Below, one piece after another: positions 25,544-35,974 of a stretch of DNA of 64,000 bases (position 1 is the first letter of the stretch; every line of letters begins with the position of its first letter). The stretch comes from JAWXBK01 sp040878185. Its GTDB lineage: Bacteria; Pseudomonadota; Alphaproteobacteria; Dongiales; Dongiaceae. The stretch lies in NCBI GenBank assembly GCA_040878185.1, contig JBBDMS010000028.1:1-64000 (forward strand), written 5' to 3'. The translations under genes were made by a program, and so were the position numbers. The notes beneath the pieces were generated by a model. That model saw only the letters and a program-made list of their open reading frames with translations. It had not been told where the DNA came from and did not search any database.

Positions 25544-26773
25544 CTAGCTGCGTTCGGCGAATGGCGGACGCGGGTAAACGACCGGCTCCGCCGCCCATTT
25601 GGTCGGTGCGACCACCTTGTACTGGCCGTCCAGAACCTGGAAGAGCACCATCGGTTTTGCGATGTTCTTGCCGGTCTCGTCGAAATCGATGCGGCCGAAG
25701 AAGGTTTCCATATCGGTCGCTGCGATCGCATCGCGCACGGCCTGACGGTCGAGCGAACCCGCCCGCGCGAACGCATCGGCGAAGACCAGCACCGCCGCGG
25801 TCGATTCGGCGGCCTGGTAGGGCGGCGCGTAACCGAACTGCGCCTCGAAATCGGCCGCGTACTGGGCCGCGGTGCCGAACCAGCCGTCTTCATAGCTGAG
25901 CGACGGCGCCCATTGCGCGGCGCAGAGCGTGTACTCCGCACCGGGGCCGACCTGGCCGGCGATGTCGGCAGAATCGCAATGCGTCATCGCCACCATCGGC
26001 GTATCGACCTGCTGTTCGGCGATCTGGCGGGCGGCGGTCAGCGCGCCCTTGTCGTGGCCCGAGACCAGCAGCAGATCGGGTTGTAACGCTTTCACCTTGG
26101 CGAGGGTCGACGACATGTCAGTGAAGGAATCGGGCAGCTTGTCGTCGATCACGATTTCCATGCCGTGTTTTTCGATCGCCTCGACGATGCCGGCGCGGAC
26201 GTCCTGCGAGAAATTGTCGTCGCCCATCGCGAGTGCGACCCGCAGCGCCGAAGCGTCTTCGCCCATTTCGGTCGCCTTCTCGGCGGCAAGATCGATGGCG
26301 CTCGAGAGATACTGGTCCGAAGTCGAAAGCACGGCGAAGGTGAACTTGTATCCCTTGGTGAAGATCGAACGGGAGGCGCCGTTCGCCTCGACCATCGGCA
26401 CGCCATATTGCTCGGTGATCGGCGCCATCGCGGCGGTGATCGGCGAGCCGTAGGGTCCGAGAATGAACTGGATATTGTCCTGGTCGATCAGGCGCTCGGC
26501 CAGTTCCGCCGCGCGCGCCGCTTCGGATTCATCGTCGTAATATTTGATCTCGAGCAGGTAGGTGGTGTCGCCGACGGTGATCCCGCCCATGCCGTTGATG
26601 CGCTCGACCGCGAGGTCGTAGCCATTCTTGGTGTGCATGCCCTCGGCCGAATATTTGCCGGTCTCGGAGACGGCCGCGCCGAGGACGATGGTTTCCTGGG
26701 CAAGCGCCGGCACGGCAAGGCCGGCGGTCACGAAGGCTGCGAACACAAAGCTGCGTGCAAGATGTCTGGTCAT
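25544..26773 (-). CDS. livK: Periplasmic amino-acid/amide-binding protein of the liv transporter
   Basis: The 409-residue solute receptor begins with a Sec signal (about residues 1-25, ending ALAQ). The mature part has the two-lobed type I fold seen in LivJ/LivK and amide-binding proteins: IVLGAAVSETGKYSAEG, LEIKYYDDES, FILGPYGSP and YGVPMVEANG. The ATG at 26773 has an excellent ribosome-binding site (GGGAGAA), and the longer frame to 26950 was rejected on that basis. The ligand could be leucine, another amino acid, or an amide or urea; the sequence alone does not decide. It is first in the livKHMGF operon. Confidence 0.92.
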   Translation of the reverse strand: MTRHLARSFVFAAFVTAGLAVPALAQETIVLGAAVSETGKYSAEGMHTKNGYDLAVERINGMGGITVGDTTYLLEIKYYDDESEAARAAELAERLIDQDNIQFILGPYGSPITAAMAPITEQYGVPMVEANGASRSIFTKGYKFTFAVLSTSDQYLSSAIDLAAEKATEMGEDASALRVALAMGDDNFSQDVRAGIVEAIEKHGMEIVIDDKLPDSFTDMSSTLAKVKALQPDLLLVSGHDKGALTAARQIAEQQVDTPMVAMTHCDSADIAGQVGPGAEYTLCAAQWAPSLSYEDGWFGTAAQYAADFEAQFGYAPPYQAAESTAAVLVFADAFARAGSLDRQAVRDAIAATDMETFFGRIDFDETGKNIAKPMVLFQVLDGQYKVVAPTKWAAEPVVYPRPPFAERS

Positions 26774-27071
26774 GTCCGGTTCTCCCGATCGTGGCTGCGG
26801 ATACTGCCGCCGCTTCGGCAGTGTCGTCGTCCTGCGCCTTCCCCACGCCCTTGCCCCTCTTGTTTGCGGCCGGCGCCGCCGAGGGTTACCGGCGCAGTAT
26901 AGATAGCGCCGCCGCGAAGGGACAGTTTTTCGGCCGGATCCCGCGATCACCGGGCAATGCCCGCGAAGAGTTTATGGTTGAAGCGAAACGCGCGACGTCC
27001 CATCTTGCGGTCAAAGACCCACCTGGTGGCTCGGTTTTTCGCCGCCAGTCCCAGCCGAGGAGCTGCATCTC
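26774..27071. other. Divergent intergenic region (liv operon / nfuA)
   Basis: These 298 bases separate the divergent livK and nfuA starts and should contain both promoters. I see no gene, no convincing box pair and no large repeat. Confidence 0.5.
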
Positions 27072-27626
27072 ATGTTCATCCAGACCGAAGCCACGCCGAA
27101 TCCGGCGACCCTCAAATTCCTGCCCGGGCGCGAAGTGCTCGGCGACGGCAACGCGAACTTCACCGATGTCGAAGCGGCGTCGCGCTCGCCGCTGGCCGAA
27201 CGGCTGTTCCGCGTCGAGGGCGTGAGCGGCGTGTTTCTCGGCGGCGATTTCATCACCGTCACCAAGGGCGAAGACAATGACTGGACGGTGATGAAGCCGG
27301 CGATTCTCGGCATCATCATGGAGCATTTCACGGCCGGCCGGCCGGCCGTGCTCGCCGAGGCGACCAAGGTCGCGCATAAGGAAGGCAATGCGGAGGACGA
27401 AGAGATCGTCGTCCAGATCAAGGAACTGCTCGATACCCGCGTGCGCCCGGCCGTCGCCCAGGATGGCGGCGACATCACCTTCGAACGGTTCGAGGACGGC
27501 GTCGTGTTCCTGCATATGCAGGGTTCCTGTTCGGGCTGCCCGAGCTCGACCGCGACCCTGAAGATGGGCATCGAGAATTTGCTGAAGCATTACGTGCCCG
27601 AAGTCGTCGAGGTGCGCGCGGTCTGA
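27072..27626 (+). CDS. NfuA/NifU-like Fe-S cluster carrier
   Basis: The 184-residue protein has the Nfu N-terminal domain (MFIQTEATPNPATLKF), then a C-terminal NifU domain with the cluster-binding pair C153 and C156 in SCSGCPSS. Two monomers hold one [4Fe-4S] cluster and pass it to target enzymes. A GAGGAG ribosome-binding site precedes the ATG. In many alphaproteobacteria this gene sits with trpS and uspA, which here lie 7-11 kb away. Client enzymes in the window could include MiaB and the GlpC/HdrD-like protein, by inference. Confidence 0.95.
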   Translation: MFIQTEATPNPATLKFLPGREVLGDGNANFTDVEAASRSPLAERLFRVEGVSGVFLGGDFITVTKGEDNDWTVMKPAILGIIMEHFTAGRPAVLAEATKVAHKEGNAEDEEIVVQIKELLDTRVRPAVAQDGGDITFERFEDGVVFLHMQGSCSGCPSSTATLKMGIENLLKHYVPEVVEVRAV

Positions 27627-27670
27627 TCGGGGTGACCCGATCCGCACGCGCCGCTGCCGCTTTATTGCCG

Positions 27671-28264
27671 ATGACGGAAAGTCGGATCGACGAGGCTGCG
27701 CTCGCGCAGATTTTTCTCGATGCGCGCAGCTTCGATTCGTTCCGCGACGACCCCGTCCCCGATTCGCTGCTGCGCGATGCATGGGATCTCGCGCGCTTCG
27801 GCCCGACCAGCGCCAACGCGCTCCCGGCGCGCATTCTCTTCGTCCGGTCGACCGACGCGAAGAAGCGGCTCGAACCGGCGCTCAGCGAGGGCAATCGCGA
27901 AAAGACGATGAAGGCGCCGGTCACGGCGATCATTGCCTACGATCTCGAGTTCTACGAACATCTGCCGAAGCTCTTTGCGCATACCGATGCGCGAAGCTGG
28001 TTCGTCGGCAAGCAGAAGGCAATCGAGACGACGGCCTTCCGCAACGGCACCCTGCTCGCCGCCTATTTTATCATCGCCGCGCGCGCGGTCGGGCTCGATT
28101 GCGGACCGATGTCGGGTTTCGACAATGCAAAGGTCGACGAGGAATTCTTCAAGGGCATGCCCTGGCGCTCGAATTTCCTCTGCAATCTCGGTTTCGGCGA
28201 TCCGCACGATCTGCATCCGCGCTATCCGCGCCTCGAATTCGACGAGGCCTGCAAGATCATCTGA
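27671..28264 (+). CDS. rutE: Malonic semialdehyde reductase-like nitroreductase (RutE type)
   Basis: The 197-residue flavoprotein is of RutE length. FMN-binding and family segments include FGPTSANALPARILFV, MKAPVTAIIAYDLEFYEHLPKLF, and the late GLDCGPMSGFDN. RutE reduces 3-oxopropanoate to 3-hydroxypropanoate in pyrimidine breakdown. No other rut genes are present, so it may serve another reductive detoxification here. The ATG at 27671 is preferred over the in-frame GTG at 27632 because it gives the usual family N-terminus. Confidence 0.85.
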   Translation: MTESRIDEAALAQIFLDARSFDSFRDDPVPDSLLRDAWDLARFGPTSANALPARILFVRSTDAKKRLEPALSEGNREKTMKAPVTAIIAYDLEFYEHLPKLFAHTDARSWFVGKQKAIETTAFRNGTLLAAYFIIAARAVGLDCGPMSGFDNAKVDEEFFKGMPWRSNFLCNLGFGDPHDLHPRYPRLEFDEACKII

Positions 28265-28280
28265 GCGGCACCAACACTCG

Positions 28281-28338
28281 CGTTATCCTGAGCCGGTCGA
28301 AGGATGAGGCGCTCATGGTTCGACGAGCTCACCATGAG
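28281..28338. repeat. Two-hairpin intergenic repeat
   Basis: Two adjacent stems can be drawn: ATCCT/AGGAT (28285-28289 with 28301-28305) and CTCATGGT/ACCATGAG (28312-28319 with 28331-28338). The TCGAAGGATGAGG core is familiar from dispersed repeats in alphaproteobacteria. It lies between converging rutE and the dipeptidase gene and could end transcription from either side. Confidence 0.65.
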
Positions 28339-28369
28339 GATTTTCTGCGATGACTCGTCGCCGCCCGCG

Positions 28370-29020
28370 CTACATCAATCCGAGGCGCAGCGATTTGTCG
28401 GAGATCAGCGGATAGAGCTTTCGCGCATCGAAGAGCTGATAGTGCCACCATTCGTTCCGGTAGAAATCCCAGCCGGCCGCCGTCATCAGGCCGAGCAGGA
28501 TCGCGCGGTTCTTCTGCGCCTCGACCGGAATGCCCAGGCTTGCGTGATGCGCGATCGGCCGGAAATCGTCGAAGCCGGTGCCCATCTCGAGTGCGCGCCC
28601 CTTACGGTCGAGCAAGGTGAGATCGACGGCCGCGCCGCGCGAATGCGGCGAGCCGCGTCGCGGGTCGGCGACGAATTCGGGATCGGGAAACTTGTTCCAG
28701 AGCGCCCATTGCGCCTCGGTCGGGCGGAACGCATCGAAGATGCGGAAGCGCAGATCGAGGGCGGCCGCCAGCGCGATCGCGCGGGCGAGGGCGGCGGCGG
28801 CATCGCGATGGAGATAACAGCGCGCGTGGCGATAGATCGGCTTGCCGGTTACATTGTCCGGCGTCGCATAGGCGAGCGCCAGATCGACGTCGAACGCGGG
28901 CGGCGCAATGGCGACCAGGCCCAACGCTGGTTCATGGGCGGGCTCATGGGCCGGCTCTGGGGCCGGCATGGCGGTAGCGGACGGGGTTGCATCATGCGAA
29001 TCGGGCAAGAACGACTCCAT
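28370..29020 (-). CDS. ddpX: D-Ala-D-Ala dipeptidase, VanX/DdpX type (peptidase M15D)
   Basis: The 216-residue zinc peptidase has the complete VanX signature: S-x-H-x-x-G-x-x-x-D with H126 and D133, catalytic E190 and third zinc ligand H193 in NEWWH, and the stabilising Arg in FDAFRPTEAQ (R99). It cleaves D-alanyl-D-alanine, probably for reuse. The first 40 residues contain a short Pro-Ala-His-Glu repeat and are not part of the fold. No signal peptide is evident. It is divergent from tsaB. Confidence 0.9.
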   Translation of the reverse strand: MESFLPDSHDATPSATAMPAPEPAHEPAHEPALGLVAIAPPAFDVDLALAYATPDNVTGKPIYRHARCYLHRDAAAALARAIALAAALDLRFRIFDAFRPTEAQWALWNKFPDPEFVADPRRGSPHSRGAAVDLTLLDRKGRALEMGTGFDDFRPIAHHASLGIPVEAQKNRAILLGLMTAAGWDFYRNEWWHYQLFDARKLYPLISDKSLRLGLM

Positions 29021-29118
29021 TCAATCCGTGCCGTGTTCCGGCCTGGGGCAGTCCTATCGCGTCGCCGGCCACTCGGCAACGCCCCGGTTTACGCCGCATG
29101 TCCCCATGGCGCGCGCGA

Positions 29119-29826
29119 ATGAGCAATGCCTCCGGCATTGCTGCGATCCTCGGCATCGATGCCAGCCGCGCCGCTTGCTCGGCCGCCGTGCTGCGCGACG
29201 GCCGGTTGCTGGCCGCCGAGGGTGCGGCCATGGCGCGCGGCCAGGCGGAGGTTCTGCCGCCGATGATCGAACGGGTCCTGGCGACAGCCGGCATCGCGCA
29301 TCGCGACATCGGCGCGATCGCCGTGCCGGTCGGACCGGGCAGTTTCACCGGCATCCGCATCGCGCTCGCGGCGGCGCGCGGGCTCGCACTGGTGACGCAG
29401 GCACGGCTCATCGGCATCGACGGATTCGCGGCGGCGCTCGAAGCGGCGAACGCGACGCGCCCGGCTCTGGTCGCGATCGAAACCGGTCGCGGCAGTTATT
29501 TCGTCCGCCGATTCGGCGGCAATCCGGCCGACGATACGGCGGTTGCGATTCTCGAAGCGGCGGCGATCGCACCGCTCGCGCCGCGCGATGCGTTTCATCT
29601 CGTGGCGCCGGCGGAACTCGATGCGATTTTTGCCGATCGTGCCGACATGCGGCCGATGACGGCCAATGTCGCGGATCTCGCGCACGCCGCCGCGCGCATC
29701 GCGTTGCGCATTCTCGCGAGCGACGGGCGCGGCAGCGACGGTGCGGCTTTGCCGCCGCGACCGCTTTATGTCGCACCCCCGGCCGTCACGATGGCGGCGG
29801 TCACGATGGCGGCGCAGGATCGCTGA
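29119..29826 (+). CDS. tsaB: tRNA t6A37 synthesis protein TsaB
   Basis: The 235-residue ASKHA-fold protein supports TsaD in making N6-threonylcarbamoyladenosine at position 37 of ANN-decoding tRNAs. Family segments are ILGIDASRAACSAAV at the start and VPVGPGSFTGIRI at about residues 74-86. The start ATG at 29119 gives normal length; a start seven codons earlier is possible. The rimI gene follows after two bases. It is encoded far from tsaD, as usual. Confidence 0.93.
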   Translation: MSNASGIAAILGIDASRAACSAAVLRDGRLLAAEGAAMARGQAEVLPPMIERVLATAGIAHRDIGAIAVPVGPGSFTGIRIALAAARGLALVTQARLIGIDGFAAALEAANATRPALVAIETGRGSYFVRRFGGNPADDTAVAILEAAAIAPLAPRDAFHLVAPAELDAIFADRADMRPMTANVADLAHAAARIALRILASDGRGSDGAALPPRPLYVAPPAVTMAAVTMAAQDR

Positions 29827-29828
29827 CG

Positions 29829-30293
29829 ATGAATGCGCGCATCGCGATGGTGATTACATCGCCCGCGCATGCACCGCTGTTCGCAGCCCTGCATGAACAG
29901 GCGATCGAGCCGGCCTGGGATGCGGCCTCGTTTGCAACCCTGCTCGCGCAGCCGGGCGTTGCCGGCTGGATCGCGACAAGCGAAGGCGAACCGGTCGGGC
30001 TGCTGCTCGCGCGCATGGCCGGCGGCGAGGCGGAAATTCTGACGCTCGCGGTCGTCCCCGCGCATCGGCGGCGGGGCGTCGCGCGCGCGCTGCTCGCCAC
30101 ATTGTTCGACGCGATCGCGGTGGAGAATGTTCCGCGCGTCTTTCTCGAGGTAGCCGAATCGAACGATGCGGCGCGCGCGCTCTATGCGACGCACGGGTTC
30201 GTGCCGGTCGGACGGCGTGCGGCCTATTACGGTGCGGCAGCCGGCTCGGATGCGCTGATGCTCGCCTGCGAGCGCGCTTTGCCGCCGGCATGA
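29829..30293 (+). CDS. rimI: Ribosomal protein S18-alanine N-acetyltransferase-like GNAT (RimI)
   Basis: The 154-residue GNAT acetyltransferase has the acetyl-CoA loop VVPAHRRRGVARALL and the following SNDAARALYATHGFVPVGRRAAYY segment typical of RimI. It is two bases downstream of tsaB, the standard pairing. It would acetylate the N-terminal alanine of ribosomal protein bS18, although substrate choice cannot be proven from sequence. Confidence 0.92.
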   Translation: MNARIAMVITSPAHAPLFAALHEQAIEPAWDAASFATLLAQPGVAGWIATSEGEPVGLLLARMAGGEAEILTLAVVPAHRRRGVARALLATLFDAIAVENVPRVFLEVAESNDAARALYATHGFVPVGRRAAYYGAAAGSDALMLACERALPPA

Positions 30294-30387
30294 CCGGTCG
30301 GATACCGGTCCTCTTGTTGACGGCGCGCGGCGGCACGTTAGATTGCCGCCCTCGTCGATCCGATTCCCCGGAATATCGAGGATCAAG

Positions 30388-30810
30388 ATGCCCCCACAAA
30401 CGAGCCCGGCGGATCTGTTGCCGCTGGTGTCGGAAATCGTCGCGGCCTATCTCTCGAACAATCAGATGCCGCAGGCCGATCTGCCGGCGCTGATCCGCGA
30501 GGTCTATCAGGCGCTGGCCTCGGTCGGCGGCATGGCGCCGGCAGCACCCGAGCGCGTGCGGCCCGCGATCCCGGTTGCCCGCTCGGTCGGCCAGAACGAG
30601 ATCACCTGCCTCGCCTGCGGCGAGAAGATGAAGATGCTGAAACGCCATCTGCGGACCGCGCACGCCATGACGCCCCGCCAGTATCGCGATTCGTTCGGGC
30701 TCGATTCCGATTATCCGCTGATCGCACCGGCTTATGCGAAGACGCGGAGCAAGCTCGCGAAATCGATCGGGCTCGGCCGCCTGCCGAAGGCGAGCAGGGG
30801 TCGCCGCTGA
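30388..30810 (+). CDS. MucR/Ros family zinc-finger transcriptional regulator
   Basis: The 140-residue protein has a Ros/MucR zinc finger with ligands C74, C77, H87 and H92, in a CLACGEK...KRHLRTAH context, followed by MTPRQYRDSFGL. The helical N-terminal part (ADLLPLVSEIVAAYLSNN) mediates oligomerisation in MucR. These proteins bind AT-rich DNA and act as H-NS-like global regulators of surface polysaccharide, motility and virulence genes. The ATG at 30388 was chosen for family length. The glycosyltransferase run could be a target, by inference only. Confidence 0.93.
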   Translation: MPPQTSPADLLPLVSEIVAAYLSNNQMPQADLPALIREVYQALASVGGMAPAAPERVRPAIPVARSVGQNEITCLACGEKMKMLKRHLRTAHAMTPRQYRDSFGLDSDYPLIAPAYAKTRSKLAKSIGLGRLPKASRGRR

Positions 30811-30946
30811 CCGGCATGGATCCGATCGCGATGCCCCGCCTTTCCGGAACGAACCCGCTGAAACCCCGCACCGGCTGCGCCTGTCCGCCCCGGGCTGCGG
30901 CGACGGGTAGGCGCTCGCCGGGGCCTCGTCTATACTCGGCCCTGTC

Positions 30947-31411
30947 ATGACAAGCGGAGAGGGCGATAGCCCGGCACCGTCGCGGATCGAGCAGCTCTGC
31001 GCCGAAAAGGGTTTGAAAATGACCGAGCAGCGCCGCGTCATTGCGCGCGTGCTGTCAGATTCTGCCGATCACCCCGACGTCGAAATGGTTTATCGCCGGG
31101 CGACGGAAATCGACCCGCGAATCTCGATTGCGACCGTGTACCGGACGGTCCGGCTGTTCGGGGAGGCGAGCATTCTTGCCCGTCACGATTTCGGCGACGG
31201 GCGCGCCCGCTACGAGGAGGCGCCGGAAACCCACCATGATCACCTGATCGACGTGCAGTCGGGTCGCGTGATCGAGTTCTCCAACGAGGAGATCGAAAAG
31301 CTGCAGCGGCGGATCGCCGAGCAGCTCGGCTTCAAGCTGATCGATCATCGCCTCGAATTGTTCGCCGTTCCGTTGAACAGGAAATCGCCCGACGAGGGTG
31401 AAGCGGAATGA
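30947..31411 (+). CDS. fur: Fur family metal-responsive regulator (Fur/Mur type)
   Basis: The 154-residue protein has a winged helix (LKMTEQRRVIARVL, then ISIATVYRTVRLF) and a dimerisation domain with the metal ligands H96, H97 and H99 in HHDH. The CxxC structural zinc pair of E. coli Fur is replaced by Asp-Val-Gln-Ser, as in alphaproteobacterial Fur/Mur proteins that sense Mn2+ or Fe2+. It differs from the Irr-type protein at 53889. It sits upstream of olsB. Whether it responds to iron or manganese cannot be told from sequence. Confidence 0.9.
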   Translation: MTSGEGDSPAPSRIEQLCAEKGLKMTEQRRVIARVLSDSADHPDVEMVYRRATEIDPRISIATVYRTVRLFGEASILARHDFGDGRARYEEAPETHHDHLIDVQSGRVIEFSNEEIEKLQRRIAEQLGFKLIDHRLELFAVPLNRKSPDEGEAE

Positions 31412-31489
31412 ACGGCGTGCGGCCGGCACGATCCGCCGCCGCCAGCGACAATGACACCGACGAACGATAGCGAGCGAGAGGCTTCACCC

Positions 31490-32311
31490 ATGGCTGTGCA
31501 AATGGCCGAAAGCGACAAACCGGTTCAGATCCACGCCGGTGAGTTCGAGTTACGCCTGGCCGAGACGCACGAGGAAATGCTCGCCGCCCAGCGCGTGCGC
31601 TATGAGGTCTTCTACGACGAGATGAAGGCGAAGCCGACGCCGGAAATGGCGGCGGCGCGACGCGACTTCGATGCCTATGACGAGGAATGCGACCATCTTC
31701 TGGTGATCGACCGGCGTATCGGCACCGGCTCGGCCGCCGTCGTCGGCACATACCGATTGATCCGGCGCCCCGCGGCGGAGAAGGTCGGGCGGTTCTATTC
31801 GGTCGACGAATACGATATCTCGAGTATCGAGGCGTTCCCGGGCGAGATTCTCGAACTCGGCCGCTCCTGCCTTCTCGCCAACTATCGCGCGCGCGCGGCG
31901 ATGCAGCTTCTGTGGCGCGGCATCACCGATTACGTGCTCTATCACGATATCGGGCTGATGTTCGGCTGCGCGAGCCTGCCCGGCACCGATCCCAAGGCGC
32001 ATGCCGTCGCGCTCTCCTATCTCAATCATTTCCACATGGCCCCGCCCGATCTGCGCGCCCGCGCCTTGCCGAGCCGCTATGTCGACATGAATCTGATGAG
32101 TGCCGACGAGATCGACAAACGCCGTGCGCTGACCACGCTGCCGCCGCTGATCAAAGGCTATCTCCGGCTCGGCGGTTTCGTCGGCGACGGGGCCGTCATC
32201 GATCATCAGTTCAACACGACCGATGTTTTCATCACCGTGAAGACCGATCTTGTCACCGACAAATATTACAAGCACTACACACGCGATGACGCAGGGCGTA
32301 CCGGGGCTTAA
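31490..32311 (+). CDS. olsB: Ornithine N-alpha-acyltransferase, ornithine lipid synthesis
   Basis: The 273-residue GNAT-like enzyme moves a 3-hydroxyacyl group from acyl carrier protein to the alpha-amino group of ornithine, making lyso-ornithine lipid. Family segments include RLAETHEEMLAAQRVRYEVFY at the N-terminus, FDEECDHLLV-like DEECDHLLVID, ILELGRSCLLANYR, and LMFGCASLPGTDP. The ATG at 31490 has a GAGAGG ribosome-binding site; an upstream ATG at 31451 has none. It overlaps olsA by 26 bases, so the two-step pathway is coupled. Confidence 0.92.
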   Translation: MAVQMAESDKPVQIHAGEFELRLAETHEEMLAAQRVRYEVFYDEMKAKPTPEMAAARRDFDAYDEECDHLLVIDRRIGTGSAAVVGTYRLIRRPAAEKVGRFYSVDEYDISSIEAFPGEILELGRSCLLANYRARAAMQLLWRGITDYVLYHDIGLMFGCASLPGTDPKAHAVALSYLNHFHMAPPDLRARALPSRYVDMNLMSADEIDKRRALTTLPPLIKGYLRLGGFVGDGAVIDHQFNTTDVFITVKTDLVTDKYYKHYTRDDAGRTGA

Positions 32312-33275
32312 CGAACGGCGCCTGCTGCGGCGCGCCTTTGCGATCAAGCTCGATCTGGTTGCGCCGGAGCCGCTCGCCAATCGCGAGCTCGGTTCGCAGG
32401 TTCGCGCCGTGCTGCGTCTCACGCCGGCGGCTCTGCTGGCGGCTCTGCTGATCCCCGTGCAGATGGCGGCGGTCGCGCTGCGGCTGCCGATCGGCGATCA
32501 GATTCCGCGCTTCTTCCATCGCAATGTGCTGCGGCTGCTCGGCATCAAGGTAAGGCGTCGCGGCCGCATGTCGCGACACAAGCCGACCTTGTTCGTGGCG
32601 AACCATTCCTCCTATCTCGACATCTCGGTCCTCGGCTCGCTCATTCCCGGCAGTTTCGTCGCCAAGTCCGAGATCGCCGAATGGCCGTTCTTCGGTTTGC
32701 TGGCGCGGCTGCAGCGCACGGTTTTCGTCGACCGGCAGCGGCGCACCACCGCCGATCAGCGCGACCAGCTCAGCGGACGTATCGCGCGCGGCGACAATCT
32801 CGTCCTCTTTCCCGAAGGCACGTCGAGCGACGGCAACCGGATCCTGCCGTTCCGCAGCGCGCTGCTGGGCGCGGCCGAGGCGCCGCGCGGGACCTCCGCC
32901 GAAGGGATGCCGGCGCTCGAAGTGCAGCCCGTCTCGGTCTCCTACACCAAGCTCGATGGCTGCCCGCTCGGCTATCACCTGCGGCCGCTGGTCGCCTGGT
33001 ATGGCGACATGGAGCTGGCCCAGCATCTGTTCACCCTGGCCGGGCTCGGCCGGATCGAGGTCGTGGTCGAATTCCACCCGCCGACCACCCTGGCCGCGGT
33101 CGGAAACCGCAAGGCGCTCACCGAATATTGTTACCGCCATGTGGCAAACGGCCATTCGGCGGCGATCACCGGCCGGTCGCGGAGCCTGGCCGACCGCGAG
33201 CGGCTCGCCGAACCGGCGTCGGTCTCGGCCCTTCCCGCGCCGGAAGGGGCGAAAACCGTGGCGGGGGCCGATTAG
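32286..33275 (+). CDS. olsA: Lyso-ornithine lipid O-acyltransferase
   Basis: The 329-residue PlsC-type acyltransferase adds the second acyl chain to lyso-ornithine lipid. The catalytic H-x4-D box is NHSSYLD (N106 to D112). The acceptor-binding FPEGTSS motif follows, and a hydrophobic segment near residues 48-70 anchors it to the inner membrane. Together with OlsB it forms ornithine lipid, a phosphorus-free membrane lipid often raised under phosphate limitation. The start at 32286 lies inside the olsB 3' end. Confidence 0.93.
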   Translation: MTQGVPGLNERRLLRRAFAIKLDLVAPEPLANRELGSQVRAVLRLTPAALLAALLIPVQMAAVALRLPIGDQIPRFFHRNVLRLLGIKVRRRGRMSRHKPTLFVANHSSYLDISVLGSLIPGSFVAKSEIAEWPFFGLLARLQRTVFVDRQRRTTADQRDQLSGRIARGDNLVLFPEGTSSDGNRILPFRSALLGAAEAPRGTSAEGMPALEVQPVSVSYTKLDGCPLGYHLRPLVAWYGDMELAQHLFTLAGLGRIEVVVEFHPPTTLAAVGNRKALTEYCYRHVANGHSAAITGRSRSLADRERLAEPASVSALPAPEGAKTVAGAD

Positions 33276-33408
33276 GCCGCCGGTCCCCTACCGAAACCGG
33301 TACCCCGATGCTATCTTCCGGCCGTGCCGTCGCGAGCGGGGCCGGACGGGTCCCGGGCGGTGCGGCAGGATGGCAATCAGAGCGAAGTTGACGACAAAAC
33401 ACGCGCGG

Positions 33409-34859
33409 ATGACCGGAAAGGCCGGCTGCGACCCGACCTTGGCGAAACGGCTCTTCATCAAGACCTATGGCTGTCAGATGAATGTCTACGACTCCGCCCG
33501 CATGGCGGATGTCCTGGCACCGCTCGGCTATGCGCCGACCGATGCGCCCGAGAGCGCCGACATGGTCGTGCTCAACACCTGCCACATCCGCGAAAAGGCA
33601 TCGGAAAAAGTGTTCTCCGAACTCGGCCGGCTGAAGACCTTGCGACGCGAGCGCCGTGACGCGGGGGCCGACATGATCATCGCGGTCGCCGGCTGCGTCG
33701 CGCAGGCCGAGGGCGCCGAAATCCAGCGCCGTGCACCGCATGTCGATATCGTCGTCGGGCCGCAGGCCTATCATCGTCTGCCCGAACTGGTCGCGCGCGC
33801 CGAACGCGCGGCCGATCCGGACCGGCGCGGCGTGATGAACACCGACTTCCCGGTCGAATCGAAATTCGACTTCCTGCCGGAGAGCGTCACGCCGCCCGGC
33901 GTCAGCGCATTTCTGTCGGTGCAGGAAGGCTGCGACAAATTCTGCACGTTCTGTGTCGTTCCCTATACGCGCGGCGCCGAGTTCTCGCGGCCGGTTGCGG
34001 CGATCGAGGCCGAAGCGCGCCGTCTGGTCGAGCGCGGTACGCGCGAGATCACGCTGCTCGGACAGAATGTGAATGCCTGGCACGGTGCGGCTGCAAGTGC
34101 TGGAAATTCTGGCGACGAAATATCGGGTGACGAAGCATGGGGGCTTGGTCGGCTGATCCGGCATCTCGCGCGCATCGACGGGCTCGAGCGCATCCGCTAC
34201 ACGACGTCCCATCCGCGCGACATGGACGAGGCGCTGATCGAGGCGCATGGCGCCGAACCGAAGCTGATGCCCTATCTGCATCTGCCGGTGCAGTCGGGTG
34301 CGGATCGTGTGCTCGCGGCGATGAACCGGCAGCATACCGCAGCGGACTATCGGGCGATCATCGCGAAGCTGCGCCGCGCGCGGCCCGATCTCGCCTTGTC
34401 GTCGGATTTCATCGTCGGCTTTCCCGGCGAGAGCGAGGCGGATTTCCAGGCGACACTCGATCTGATCGAGCAGGTCGTCTACGCGCAGGCTTACTCCTTC
34501 AAATACAGCGCGCGGCCCGGCACGCCGGCGGCTGCGTTGCCCGACCAGGTGCCGGAGCCGGTGAAGGCCGAACGCCTCGCGCGGTTGCAGGCGCTGATAG
34601 CGCGCCAGCAGGCGACATTCAACAACGCGATGCGCGGCCGCGAGGTCGACGTGCTGGTCGATCGGCCCGGCCGCTATCCCGGCCAGTTCGGCGGGCGCAG
34701 CCCGTGGCTCCAGGCGGTCCATCTGGCCGCCGATTTCGACCCGACCAATTCGATCCTGCGCGTCGAGATCGTCGACGTGCATCCGAACTCGCTGGCCGGC
34801 CGCATCGTCGATGGCCCGCGCGGCCGCAACGGCGCGCGCGCGGCGGAGCGATTGAGCGC

Positions 34860-34863
<4 letters not shown>
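33409..34863 (+). CDS. miaB: tRNA-2-methylthio-N6-dimethylallyladenosine synthase
   Basis: The 484-residue radical-SAM methylthiotransferase modifies A37 of tRNAs reading UNN codons. The N-terminal UPF0004 domain has the three auxiliary-cluster cysteines in YGCQMN, NTCHIRE and VAGCVAQ. The radical-SAM cluster binds C175, C179 and C182 (CDKFCTFC). The TRAM domain lies at the C-terminus. An insertion of about 15 residues (AAASAGNSGDEISGDEAWG region) sits after QNVNAW. An upstream in-frame ATG at 33370 is possible. The stop overlaps the phoH-like GTG start as GTGA. Confidence 0.95.
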
Positions 34864-35969
<1,106 letters not shown>

Positions 35970-35974
35970 CAGGA